A DNA stretch of 64,000 nt from Thermophilibacter mediterraneus. GTDB lineage: Bacteria > Actinomycetota > Coriobacteriia > Coriobacteriales > Atopobiaceae. Shown one piece after another: positions 32,159-40,660 of this stretch. The notes below the pieces were generated by a model. It had not been told where the DNA came from. It searched no databases and saw only the letters and a list, made by a program, of their open reading frames with translations. Every line of letters starts with the position of its first letter. The first letter of the stretch is position 1. The position numbers and the translations under genes were made by a program. The stretch spans positions 1,015,405 through 1,079,404 of the forward strand of contig NZ_FPKO01000009.1 of the NCBI RefSeq assembly GCF_900119385.1. The letters run 5' to 3'.

Positions 32159-33442
32159 ATGGCAGATCAGACCATCGCGACGCGCTGCGTCCAGGGCGGC
32201 TACACGCCCGGCGACGGCGAGCCGCGCCAGATTCCCATCGTCCAGTCCACCACCTTCAAGTACGCCACGTCCGAGCACATGGGCCAGCTCTTCGACCTCG
32301 AGGCGTCGGGCTACTTCTACACGCGCCTGCAGAACCCCACCAACGACGCGGTCGCGGCCAAGATCTGCGAGCTCGAGGGCGGTGCGGCCGGCATGCTCAC
32401 GAGCTCCGGGCAGGCGGCAAACTTCTACGCGCTCTTCAACATCTGCGAGGCGGGGAGCCACATCGTGGCGAGCTCCGCCATCTACGGGGGCACGTACAAC
32501 CTCATCGCCCACACCATGGCCAAGATGGGCGTCGAGTCCACGTTCGTCTCGCCCACGGCGACCGCCGAGGAGCTCGAGGCGGCCTTCCGTCCCAACACGC
32601 GCGCCGTCTTCGGCGAGACCATCGCCAACCCGGCCCTCGATGTGCTCGACATCGAGCGCTTCGCCGGGGCGGCGCACGACCACGGCGTCCCTCTGATCGT
32701 GGACAACACCTTTGCCACGCCCGTCTTCTGTCGGCCGATCGAGTGGGGCGCCGACATCGTGACGCACTCCACCACCAAGTACATGGACGGTCACGGCGTG
32801 GGCGTGGGCGGCGCCATCGTGGACTCGGGCAACTTCGACTGGATGGCCAACGCCGAGAGGTTCCCCGGGCTCACCACCCCGGACGAGTCCTACCACGGCA
32901 TCGTCTACGCCGAGAAGTTCGGCCAGGCCGGTGCCTTCATCACCAAGGCGACCTCGCAGCTCATGCGCGACCTCGGCTCCATCCAGAGCCCGCAGAACGC
33001 GTTCTACCTCAACATGGGCCTCGAGAGCCTCCACGTTCGCATGCCGCAGCACTTCAGGAACGGCCTTGCGGTGGCGGAGTACCTCGAGGGGTCCGACAAG
33101 GTCACGTCGGTGCGCTTCCCGCACCTGCCGTCCGACCCGTACTACCCGCTCGCCCAGAAGTACCTGCCCGAGGGCGGCTCGGGCGTCGTGTCCTTTGAGC
33201 TCGCCGGGGGCCGCGCGGCGGCCGAGCGGTTCATGGCGGCGCTGCGCCTCGCCGCGATCGAGACGCACGTGGCGGACGCGCGCACCTGCTGCCTGCACCC
33301 CGCCTCCGCGACGCATCGCCAGATGAACGACGAGGAGCTCGCGGCCGCCGGGATCTCCCCGGCGATGGTGCGCTTCTCCTGCGGCCTCGAGGGCACCGAG
33401 GACCTCATCGCCGACATCGAGCAGGCGCTCGCCGCGATCTAG
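32159..33442 (+). CDS. metY: O-acetylhomoserine sulfhydrylase
   Basis: The 427-residue PLP enzyme of the Cys/Met gamma family makes homocysteine from O-acetylhomoserine and sulfide. Its PLP lysine is in HSTTKYMDGHGVGVGG, the cofactor-binding region is TSSGQAANFYALFN, and VDNTFATPVFCRPIEWGAD is typical of the MetY branch. Length is normal for the family. The start has AAAGGA upstream. It supplies homocysteine to MetH, and the long palindrome after it may end the transcript. Confidence 0.93.
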   Translation: MADQTIATRCVQGGYTPGDGEPRQIPIVQSTTFKYATSEHMGQLFDLEASGYFYTRLQNPTNDAVAAKICELEGGAAGMLTSSGQAANFYALFNICEAGSHIVASSAIYGGTYNLIAHTMAKMGVESTFVSPTATAEELEAAFRPNTRAVFGETIANPALDVLDIERFAGAAHDHGVPLIVDNTFATPVFCRPIEWGADIVTHSTTKYMDGHGVGVGGAIVDSGNFDWMANAERFPGLTTPDESYHGIVYAEKFGQAGAFITKATSQLMRDLGSIQSPQNAFYLNMGLESLHVRMPQHFRNGLAVAEYLEGSDKVTSVRFPHLPSDPYYPLAQKYLPEGGSGVVSFELAGGRAAAERFMAALRLAAIETHVADARTCCLHPASATHRQMNDEELAAAGISPAMVRFSCGLEGTEDLIADIEQALAAI

Positions 33443-33449
33443 GGACTTT

Positions 33450-33540
33450 GGCCCGCCGGCCCGCCCGACGTATCCCCGTGCTCAGACAGCTTGCTGCGCA
33501 AGAACTGCGCGCGGGAATACATCGGGCGGGCCGGCGGGCC
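33450..33540. repeat. Palindromic element after metY, same loop boxes as in the helicase gene
   Basis: Arms 33450-33478 and 33512-33540 pair at 27 of 29 positions. The 33-base loop starts TGCTCAGACA and ends GAACTGCGCG, with a CTTGCtgcGCAAG hairpin inside. The loop ends and the adjoining CCG/CGG match the element at 19091-19192; the stems are unrelated. Confidence 0.8.
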
Positions 33541-33578
33541 CCTCGCTCGGGCGGCGCCTTTACCGGGAGGTTTGTGAC

Positions 33579-36557
33579 GTGAGGTACGTGCTGGATCGGG
33601 CGGCGTACTGTGACGCGGGGGTGCTGGCGGAGAATAGGCTGCCGGCGCGGAGCTACTTCATCCCGTATCCGGATCGGGCGGGGGCGGAGGCGGTACCGGC
33701 GGCGCGGAGGCGCTACGAGTCACCACTCGTACGGTGCCTGAGCGGGGAGTGGGACTTCCGGTTCTACCCGCGGCCCGCCGAGCTGCCGGACGTCCTGGAC
33801 ACCGACGCCGTTGCCTGGGACCGCGTGGCAGTTCCCGGCTGCTGGCAGTTCCAGGGCTACGACCGGCCCTTCTACGTGGACGAGCGCTACCAGTTCCCGT
33901 TCGACCCGCCGCGCATACCCGAGGAGGGCCCCGTGGGGCCGGTCTTCTCGCTCATAGGCGGCGAGGGCGGGCGTCCGCACGTGGCGCACCCGGTTGGCCA
34001 GTACAACTTCGCGGGCGTCTACCGCCGCGCCTATGACCTGGACGAGCGCGAGGCGTCCGTGGGCCACGTCGTCTCCTTCCTGGGCGTCGCCAGCTGCCTC
34101 GACCTCTACCTCAACGGCCGACGCGTGGGCTACGCGGAGGGCTCGCACAACACGGCGGAGTTCGATGTTACGCCGTACCAGCGCGCGGGGACAAACGAGC
34201 TCGTGGCCGTGGTGCGTCGCTGGTGCACGGGCTCCTACCTCGAGTGCCAGGACATGTTCCGCAACAACGGCATCTTCCGGGACGTGCTGCTGCGCGAGGT
34301 CACCCCCTGCGGAATCTGGGACGTGGGTGTGCGCACGCGCCGAGAAGAACGGGCGAGTCGCGTGCGCTACCGCATGGCCGTTGACCTGCGACTTATTGCC
34401 GAGGGCACGGTGCGCGTGACGCTGCGCGGGCACGGGCTCGAGCGGGTGGCGGAGGCGCATGCGGACGGGTGCCGCGCGACCATTGACCTCGACGGGCTCG
34501 ACGTGCTCGAGTGGACGGCGGAGACCCCGCACCTCTACGACCTCATCCTGGAGACGCCCACGGAGTGCGTGTGCGAGCGCGTGGGCTTTCGCGAGGCGCG
34601 CGTGGACGGCAGGCGCTTTCTCGTGAACGGTCGGCCGGTCAAGCTGCACGGCGTCAACCACCACGACACGAGCCCCACGGCGGGCTACGCCATGACGCCG
34701 GAGGCGACCGAGCGCGACGTCCTTCTCTGCAAGAACCACAACATAGATACCATCCGGACCTCGCACTACCCGCCGGACCCGTACCTCCTGGAGCTCTGCG
34801 ACGAGCTGGGCGTCTACGTGATCGACGAGGCCGACCTCGAGACCCACGGGGCCCTGGTGGGCAAGTTCCCCACGAGGCAGAACCGCCTCACCAACGACGC
34901 CCGCTGGGAGGGGCGCTACCTCGACCGCGCCGAGCGCCTCGTGGAGCGCGACAAGCTGCACGCGTGCGTGATCATGTGGAGCCTGGGCAACGAGGCGGGC
35001 GGCGGCTGCAACGCCGACGCCATGTACGAGCTCGTCCGGTCGCGCTCGAGCCTGCCCGTGCACTACGAGGGTGCCATCCACTCGCTGCGCCGCGCCTACG
35101 ACGTGGGGAGCGAGATGTACTCCACCGTCGAGCGCGTGCGGAGCGTGGGCGAGGGCCGCTCGACCACGCGGCGCCTCAACGACCGGCCGTACCTCCTCTG
35201 CGAGTACGCGCACGCCATGGGCGTGGGCCCGGGTGGCATCGAGGACTACTGGAGGCAGATCTACGCCTTCGACTCCCTGATGGGCGGCTGCGTGTGGGAG
35301 ATGGTCGACCACGCCGTGCTCCACCCGGACGGCCGCTACACCTACGGCGGCGACCACGGGGAGTGGGAGCACGACGGCAACTTCTGCGTGGACGGCATCT
35401 TCTACCCGGACCGCACGCCCTCCACGGGCGCGCGCGTGGTGCGCCACTGCTACCGGCCCCTGCGCGTCCGGCACCTGGGCGGGGACTTCTTCATGGTCCA
35501 CAACGCGACGTCGTTCACCCCGGGGGAGGCGTACTCGCTCCGCTTTGAGTGGAACGACGGCGGCCTGGCTGAGCTCTCGTGCGACGTGGCGCCGCTGCGG
35601 CAGCAGTCCTACCTGGTGAGGCCCACGTCGTCCGTGGCGCGAGAGCTTGGCGAGGGCCTGCGGCGCGACCGCTCCCGCAGGGTGACCGTCACGGTTCGCC
35701 GCCGTGACACGGGGGAGGAGGTCTCCCGCGAGCAGATCCGGCTCTCGGAGATGGCGCCGCTGGACGACGTCCTTCTCGCCCGCGCCGCGGCGTTTCCCGA
35801 GGGCTGCGAGGTCACGGGGGAGGGGCTCGCCGTCGCCGGCGTCATGGCCCCGGCCGCGACGCCCGTCCTTCTCTGCCGAGCAGAGACGGACAACGACAGG
35901 CACCTCTCCGGCGGGCGGCCCATGGAGCGCTTCTACGACTGCCGGCGCGAGGTTCTCTCCGTGGTCGAGGGGGAGGGCACGGCCGTGGTGACGTCGTGGC
36001 TCGTCTTCCCCCATCACCGCTTTGTCTGCGAGGACACCTACGAGGCCGTTGCCGCGGGCGTGCTCGTGACGTCGCGCCTCCGCTGCGAGCGCGGACGCGG
36101 CGACCTGCCGCGGTTTGGTGTCTGCTACCGGCTCGACGCCTCCTGGGACGAGGTCGAGTACCTCGGGCGCAACGGCGAGTCCTACCGCGACATGTGCGAG
36201 CAGGCGCAGGTGGAGCGCGTCTCCTGTCGCGTGGCGGACATGACCGAGCCCAACATCCGTCCCCAGGAGAGCGGCAACCGCATGGACTGCCAGTACGTCA
36301 TCATCTCAAATGGCGAGAAGAACGTGCAGATCACGGCCGTTGACCGGCCGTTCGAGCTCGCGGTCAAGCCCTACTCCGACGAGGAGCTGCGCGGCATGCG
36401 CCATCGCGAGGACGAGGTCCGCTCGGGCACCTACGTGACCGTCCAGGCGTTCCAGATGGGAATCGGCTCGGGGAGCTGCGGCCCCGCCACGCGCCCGGAG
36501 TACCGCTTCGACTGCCGGCAGGACTACGAGCTGCGCTACCTCGTGAGCTGGGAGTAG
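33579..36557 (+). CDS. lacZ: Beta-galactosidase, glycoside hydrolase family 2
   Basis: The 992-residue enzyme has the LacZ layout: N-terminal sugar-binding domain (WDRVAVPGCWQFQGYDRPFY), immunoglobulin-like domain, TIM barrel (about 330-620) and a C-terminal beta-sandwich. The acid/base glutamate is in WSLGNEAGGG and the nucleophile glutamate in LLCEYAHAMG; GVNHHDTSP is the GH2 signature. It starts at GTG 33579 with GGGAGG 8 bases upstream. No permease or regulator adjoins it, and no signal peptide is present, so it acts in the cytoplasm. Confidence 0.95.
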   Translation: MRYVLDRAAYCDAGVLAENRLPARSYFIPYPDRAGAEAVPAARRRYESPLVRCLSGEWDFRFYPRPAELPDVLDTDAVAWDRVAVPGCWQFQGYDRPFYVDERYQFPFDPPRIPEEGPVGPVFSLIGGEGGRPHVAHPVGQYNFAGVYRRAYDLDEREASVGHVVSFLGVASCLDLYLNGRRVGYAEGSHNTAEFDVTPYQRAGTNELVAVVRRWCTGSYLECQDMFRNNGIFRDVLLREVTPCGIWDVGVRTRREERASRVRYRMAVDLRLIAEGTVRVTLRGHGLERVAEAHADGCRATIDLDGLDVLEWTAETPHLYDLILETPTECVCERVGFREARVDGRRFLVNGRPVKLHGVNHHDTSPTAGYAMTPEATERDVLLCKNHNIDTIRTSHYPPDPYLLELCDELGVYVIDEADLETHGALVGKFPTRQNRLTNDARWEGRYLDRAERLVERDKLHACVIMWSLGNEAGGGCNADAMYELVRSRSSLPVHYEGAIHSLRRAYDVGSEMYSTVERVRSVGEGRSTTRRLNDRPYLLCEYAHAMGVGPGGIEDYWRQIYAFDSLMGGCVWEMVDHAVLHPDGRYTYGGDHGEWEHDGNFCVDGIFYPDRTPSTGARVVRHCYRPLRVRHLGGDFFMVHNATSFTPGEAYSLRFEWNDGGLAELSCDVAPLRQQSYLVRPTSSVARELGEGLRRDRSRRVTVTVRRRDTGEEVSREQIRLSEMAPLDDVLLARAAAFPEGCEVTGEGLAVAGVMAPAATPVLLCRAETDNDRHLSGGRPMERFYDCRREVLSVVEGEGTAVVTSWLVFPHHRFVCEDTYEAVAAGVLVTSRLRCERGRGDLPRFGVCYRLDASWDEVEYLGRNGESYRDMCEQAQVERVSCRVADMTEPNIRPQESGNRMDCQYVIISNGEKNVQITAVDRPFELAVKPYSDEELRGMRHREDEVRSGTYVTVQAFQMGIGSGSCGPATRPEYRFDCRQDYELRYLVSWE

Positions 36558-36587
36558 GGGGGCGCCTCGGGTCCCATGGGCCGCGTG

Positions 36588-36893
36588 CTACGCGAGCCTG
36601 ATGGTCTTGTCGCCGATCTGGATGATTGCCTCGAAGGTGCCTCCCAGGGCCTCGGCGTAGCGCGCGAGCGTGCTTACCTTGAGCGATCCCACGTCGCCGC
36701 TCTCCACCTCGGAGACGCGCGCCTGGCTGATGCCCATGCGCTCCGCCACGTCGGACTGCGTGAGGTGCTCCGCCTTGCGCGCCTCCTTGAGCTCGTAGGC
36801 CCGGCACTCGGCGATGAGCTTGAGTGCCTCCTGGTGAATCTCCTCGCGGTCAAAGCCCCTTTCCTCAATGAGCTCGTCAAGCGTTCTGCTCAT
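36588..36893 (-). CDS. XRE-family antitoxin (HigA-like)
   Basis: The 101-residue protein has a helical N-terminal part and a helix-turn-helix at about residues 44-75 (LTQSDVAERMGISQARVSEVESG). It follows the RelE/HigB-type gene with a 4-base overlap, which suits a toxin-first HigBA arrangement. The antitoxin would bind the toxin and repress the common promoter. Confidence 0.85.
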   Translation of the reverse strand: MSRTLDELIEERGFDREEIHQEALKLIAECRAYELKEARKAEHLTQSDVAERMGISQARVSEVESGDVGSLKVSTLARYAEALGGTFEAIIQIGDKTIRLA

Positions 36894-37267
36894 TCGGCTT
36901 CCTTTCTCTGCGAGAGCTGATACTGCTCAAATCTTCGTTCCGCCTCTGGTATTGCCTTCCTGTACCACCGTGCCCATCGTGGTCCGGATGCGAAAAAACC
37001 AGCCTTGTCACCCGCAAGGAGCATGATTGCGTGTCGCTCGGCATCGAAGACAAACAGGACCCTAATCTCGCTTTCTCCTGTCGATGGTGGCCTCAGCTCC
37101 TTGAGATTGTGGATGTGCGATCCTGCGATTCGGTCTACGAGGGGGCGTCCTAGCGCGGGCCCTCTTGATTCAAGCGCGTCGAAGGCCGCAACGAGGTGCC
37201 TGGCGTCTCGCGAGCTGAGGCTGTCGATCCAGTCGTCAATCATGTCTGTAAGAATCGTCCATCTCAT
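36890..37267 (-). CDS. HigB/RelE-type toxin (phage Gp49-like family)
   Basis: The 125-residue protein shows the RelE-fold order: VAAFDALESRGPALGRPLVDRI, then LKELRPPSTGESEIRVLFVFD and IMLLAGDKAG, and a C-terminal IPEAERRFEQY helix. Such toxins cleave mRNA on the ribosome. It precedes its putative antitoxin. AAAAGG lies 7 bases upstream of the start, and TTGAGC with TATTAT 18 bases apart on the minus strand is a possible promoter whose minus-10 touches the start codon. Confidence 0.85.
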   Translation of the reverse strand: MRWTILTDMIDDWIDSLSSRDARHLVAAFDALESRGPALGRPLVDRIAGSHIHNLKELRPPSTGESEIRVLFVFDAERHAIMLLAGDKAGFFASGPRWARWYRKAIPEAERRFEQYQLSQRKEAE

Positions 37268-37480
37268 AATACAACCTTTTCCCTATATTGCTCAAGAGGC
37301 ATGATGCCCCACTCGTGCAGGAGGACATGGCTTAGTTGTCTGTATGGGATGGATCGCTACCTGACGTTCGGATTCGGCGACCTGTCCAATGCATTGGGCT
37401 CTATGACCGCGACTATCGCTGGTCGCAGCAGTTCTTCGCTGCGCTCTCATCTTAGTACAAACAGATGTTCGAATCAAGGA
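37268..37480. other. Lower-GC spacer between the toxin and FKBP genes
   Basis: About 210 bases of noticeably lower GC than the surroundings. One plus-strand frame ending at 37455 reads CIGLYDRDYRWSQQFFAALS, which has a coding look, but there is no start or homology I can name. It is probably a relic of acquired DNA next to the toxin-antitoxin pair. Confidence 0.3.
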
Positions 37481-37526
37481 GAAAAAGAAGGGCCCGCGAC
37501 GCACTGTGAGCTGGCGCCGCGGGCCC
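37481..37526 (-). terminator. Terminator of the FKBP gene
   Basis: GGGCCCGCG pairs with CGCGGGCCC. On the minus strand it is followed by CTTCTTTTTC. Confidence 0.75.
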
Positions 37527-37550
37527 CGAGAGAGGTGGCTGCCCCTCTGG

Positions 37551-37979
37551 CTACTCCTCGACCTCGAGGAGCTCGATGTTGAAGTTGAGCGCCTTGCCGG
37601 CCATCTCGTGGTTCATGTCAAAGGTGATGTTGCCGTTCTCGAGGGCGGACACGGTGGCGGGGAAGGGCTGGCCGGTGGGGGCGGTGAGCATCACGCGGTC
37701 GCCGACGGAGAGGGTCTCCGCGCCGGGCATGGCGGAGACGGGCACGGTCTGGACGAGGCGCTCGTCGCGCTCACCGTAGGCCTCCGCGGGCTCGAGGCGC
37801 ACGTCGACGACCTGGCCGACCTCCATGTCGCGCACGGCGGCGTCGAAGCCCGCGATCATCTGACCTGCCATGCAGGTGAAGGCCAGCGGCTCGCCGCGGT
37901 CGCGGGAGGAGTCGAACTTCGTGCCGTCGTCGAGCGTGCCGACGTAGTGGACCTTGACCTTCTTGCCCTCGTTGCTCAT
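37551..37979 (-). CDS. FKBP-type peptidyl-prolyl isomerase, SlyD-like
   Basis: The 142-residue protein has VKVHYVGTLDDGTKFDSS, then PLAFTCMAGQMIAGFDAAVRDM, then an inserted-in-flap segment (about 65-120) and the SlyD-type end DMNHEMAGKALNFNIELLEVEE. SlyD proteins combine proline isomerisation with chaperone activity. The His-rich metal tail of E. coli SlyD is absent. The start is ATG 37979 with GGAG upstream. Confidence 0.92.
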   Translation of the reverse strand: MSNEGKKVKVHYVGTLDDGTKFDSSRDRGEPLAFTCMAGQMIAGFDAAVRDMEVGQVVDVRLEPAEAYGERDERLVQTVPVSAMPGAETLSVGDRVMLTAPTGQPFPATVSALENGNITFDMNHEMAGKALNFNIELLEVEE

Positions 37980-38056
37980 GGGGACTCCTGTCGTTGTGGG
38001 TGGATGGTGACAGCGACCCCTGATTGTGACAGATTCCGCGCGGGTGCACCGCGGTC

Positions 38057-38118
38057 GACCGCGCACACCTTTGCCCCGGGCCCCCTTTTGGGCCCCGAAG
38101 CGTAAGGTGTGCGCGGTC
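38057..38118. terminator. Nested hairpin between the PadR operon and the FKBP gene
   Basis: GACCGCGCACACCTT at 38057-38071 pairs perfectly with 38104-38118. The 32-base loop holds a second hairpin, GGGCCC-ccttttg-GGCCC-like. It is likely a terminator for the PadR operon reading leftward. Confidence 0.6.
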
Positions 38119-38125
38119 AAGAATC

Positions 38126-39199
38126 CTAGTCGCGGTCGGCCAGGTCGCAGAGCCTGTCGTAGTAGCGCTCCGTCGAGAGCTTGGAGCGAAGCTCGTCCCA
38201 GGTGCCGTCGCTCAGCCGCCCCTCGGTGAGGTCCGTGCCGAGAACCGACTCGACGTCGTCGCGGCGGAAGGTGAACGTGTCCACGCTGAGCTCGCCGTCC
38301 TCGCCGTCGGTCTCGTGAGTCACCATGCGGACCGAGTCGGCTGAGCCCGCGGCGCAGAGCAGAGCGGTCGCGTTGTGGGCGAGCGCCTGCTCGACGACGT
38401 CGTCGTCCGTGCGCGCAACGCGGTCGTCCTCGACCCACTCGTACTCGACGACGATCGAGTTGCCGTCCCGCTCGGTGGAGTCGGATCCCGTGGACATGAG
38501 GTGGCTCGCCAGCGGCATTCCTCCTACGAGCTCGGAGACGGCGGCTCCGTCCAGTGGCCAGGAGGAGTCGGCCATCGCGGAGAGCGAGGCGACGTCATAC
38601 CCGGAGATCTCCTGCGCGACGTCGTCGGTTCGCAGGGTGTGCTCGTCGCCCTGGGTGCCCGCGTCGGCCCCCGAGCCGGCGCTCGGGTACGCGGTGCTCC
38701 CGTCGGTGGCGTCCAGCGGCTGGACGTCAACGGTTCCGGGCGTGTCGTAGGTCGCGCTCGCCACGGACGAGTTGATGATGTTGATGACCGTGCAGAGCGC
38801 CACGACGGCGACGAGCGCCACGGCCGCCACGCCCACGATTCTGCCGGTCGACCAGCGCCGCCTGCCCTCCGGCCCCCTCGCCTCGTCCGTCCCGGGCGAA
38901 ACGGGCGGGACGCCCACGGGAACCGTGCGGGTGGCCTCCGCGTCGGTCGCGCCCTCGGCCTCCGCTCCGGTCCCCTCGGCCTCGGCCCCCCGTCCGCCCA
39001 GGACGTCGTCGACGCTCGTCACGGCCTCGCACGTGCGCGAGAACGCCTCCTGCTCGCTCATGCCCTGCGCCACGTAGTCGTCGAAGCGAGCCGTGAGGTT
39101 GCCGTAGATCTCCTCCTTGAGCTCGATGGTCTCCGCGTCGAGCGTGCGCCCCTCGAAGAGGTGCTCGACGTACATCCTGATGTCGCCCCTGCCGCTCAT
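38126..39199 (-). CDS. Membrane protein with permease-prefix (DUF1700-like) domain and DUF4825-like tail
   Basis: The 357-residue protein starts with IRMYVEHLFEGRTLDAETIELKEEI...GMSEQEAFSRTCEAV, the helical domain common in partners of PadR regulators. An acidic Ala/Glu linker follows, then one membrane helix (VGVAAVALVAVVALCTVINII, about 120-140) and an extracytoplasmic acidic domain resembling DUF4825. The ATG overlaps the PadR stop by 4 bases. Its role is probably envelope-stress or signal related, but not established. Confidence 0.7.
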   Translation of the reverse strand: MSGRGDIRMYVEHLFEGRTLDAETIELKEEIYGNLTARFDDYVAQGMSEQEAFSRTCEAVTSVDDVLGGRGAEAEGTGAEAEGATDAEATRTVPVGVPPVSPGTDEARGPEGRRRWSTGRIVGVAAVALVAVVALCTVINIINSSVASATYDTPGTVDVQPLDATDGSTAYPSAGSGADAGTQGDEHTLRTDDVAQEISGYDVASLSAMADSSWPLDGAAVSELVGGMPLASHLMSTGSDSTERDGNSIVVEYEWVEDDRVARTDDDVVEQALAHNATALLCAAGSADSVRMVTHETDGEDGELSVDTFTFRRDDVESVLGTDLTEGRLSDGTWDELRSKLSTERYYDRLCDLADRD

Positions 39200-39546
39200 T
39201 TGCTGCCTCCGCCCTGTCTGAGGAGTCGGTCGATGATGGTCCTCGCGCGCACCCAGCGCGCCGTCGCCTCGGCGAGCTCGGTGCGCCCGCCGTCGGTGAT
39301 GTGGTAGTACTTGCGGCGAGCCCCCTGGGACTCGCTGCCCCAGTAGCTCTCGACGAGCCCCTGGCCCTCCAGCCGCTTGAGGCTCGTGTAGAGCGACGGC
39401 TCCTTCATCTCGTACGCGCCCTGACTCGTGCTGGCCACGTCTTTCAGGATCTCGTAGCCGTACGAGTCTCCGTCAGAGAGCGTGCACAGCACGATGGCAT
39501 CGATGTTGCCCCTGATGAGGTCGCTCTCCGCATCTCTGCCCGCCAT
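39196..39546 (-). CDS. PadR-family transcriptional regulator
   Basis: The 116-residue winged-helix protein has the PadR pattern: ILCTLSDGDSYGYEILKDV, SLYTSLKRLEGQGLVESYWG and RRKYYHITDGGRTEL. It likely represses its own operon with the membrane protein that follows. The start has AGGAGGTGA upstream. Confidence 0.92.
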   Translation of the reverse strand: MAGRDAESDLIRGNIDAIVLCTLSDGDSYGYEILKDVASTSQGAYEMKEPSLYTSLKRLEGQGLVESYWGSESQGARRKYYHITDGGRTELAEATARWVRARTIIDRLLRQGGGSK

Positions 39547-39589
39547 GGGTCACCTCCTCGTCTTCCGCCTTCGAGGACAGTGTATGAGA

Positions 39590-39615
39590 AAGTACTATGT
39601 GTGTCGATATACCTT
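39590..39615 (-). promoter_or_regulatory. Candidate PadR operator
   Basis: AAGTACTAT at 39590-39598 and ATATACCTT at 39607-39615 form an imperfect dyad in an AT-rich patch 44 bases before the padR start. Confidence 0.35.
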
Positions 39616-39677
39616 CACAGAAATATAACTGCGAGTGGTGTGGTTTTGCTCGCGGGCGGCGCGGGGCGACGATGCGC

Positions 39678-39683
39678 TATGCT
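39678..39683 (+). promoter_or_regulatory. Minus-10 element of murI
   Basis: GCGCTATGCTC contains TATGCT about 33 bases before the GTG start. Confidence 0.45.
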
Positions 39684-39715
39684 CTTTGCGAGGCAAGGAC
39701 GGGGGGAGGCATCGG

Positions 39716-40492
39716 GTGTCTGGGGAACGCGAGGGCTTCGTGGGGGTCTTTGACTCCGGGTTGGGCGGCATCAGCGTGCTGCGCGCGCTCGTCGACGAGC
39801 TGCCGCACGAGGACTTCCGATACTTCGGCGACTCCGCCAACGCCCCCTACGGCGAGAAGACCGAGGCCCAGGTGCTCGACCTGTCCCGCGACATCGTCGA
39901 GCGCCTCCTCGCGGACGGCGCAAAGGCCATCGTCATCGCCTGCAACACGGCGACCTCGGCCGCCGCGGCCGCCCTGCGCGCGGCGCACCCCGACGTGCCG
40001 ATCGTGGGCATCGAGCCCGCTCTCAAGCCCGCCGCACGGGCCTTCCCGCACGGTCGCATCCTCGTGATGGCAACCGAGATGACGCTCGGCCTCGAGAAGT
40101 ATCACGAGCTCGCTCGGGCCTGGGGAGGGGAGTGCGAGGTGGTCCCCGTCCCGTGCCCGGGCCTCGCGGCGCGCATCGAGCGGGGGGACCTCGACGCTCC
40201 GGACCTCGCCGAGATGGTGGGGCGCCTGGTGGGCGACTACGCGGGCAAGGTGGACGCCGTGGTGCTGGGCTGCACGCACTACCCCTTCGTGCGGGCGCAG
40301 ATCTCGCGCGCGCTCGGGCCGGGCGCCGCGTTCTTCGACGGCGGAGCCGGCACGGCGCGCCAGCTGCGCAAGCGCCTTTCGGAGGAGGGCCTGCTCGCCG
40401 AGCGGTCGCGAGCGGGGCGCGTGGAGTTTGCCTCGAGCCTCGACACGCCCGAGGAGCTCGCCCTCTACCAGAGGTTCTTCTCGCTCCCATAG
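39716..40492 (+). CDS. murI: Glutamate racemase
   Basis: The 258-residue enzyme makes D-glutamate for peptidoglycan. It has GVFDSGLGGISVLRAL at the N-terminus and the two catalytic cysteines in ACNTATS and LGCTHYPF; YFGDSANAPYGEK is the family loop. I start at GTG 39716 with GGGGAGG 7 bases upstream rather than at 39635. Confidence 0.95.
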   Translation: MSGEREGFVGVFDSGLGGISVLRALVDELPHEDFRYFGDSANAPYGEKTEAQVLDLSRDIVERLLADGAKAIVIACNTATSAAAAALRAAHPDVPIVGIEPALKPAARAFPHGRILVMATEMTLGLEKYHELARAWGGECEVVPVPCPGLAARIERGDLDAPDLAEMVGRLVGDYAGKVDAVVLGCTHYPFVRAQISRALGPGAAFFDGGAGTARQLRKRLSEEGLLAERSRAGRVEFASSLDTPEELALYQRFFSLP

Positions 40493-40660
40493 GGCGGGGC
40501 CGCCTCGGGCCCCTGCGTCCTGACGGCAGCGCCGCCGCGGCCGTTCGGACGCTTGCCGAGACCGGTCGCCCCGCTGGGCGAGAAGGGCCTCGTCCCGCGC
40601 GTCCCTCCGGGCACAATCCTCCCAAGCGCCGGCGCTCGCCGGCAAGGAGAGGAGGACCCG

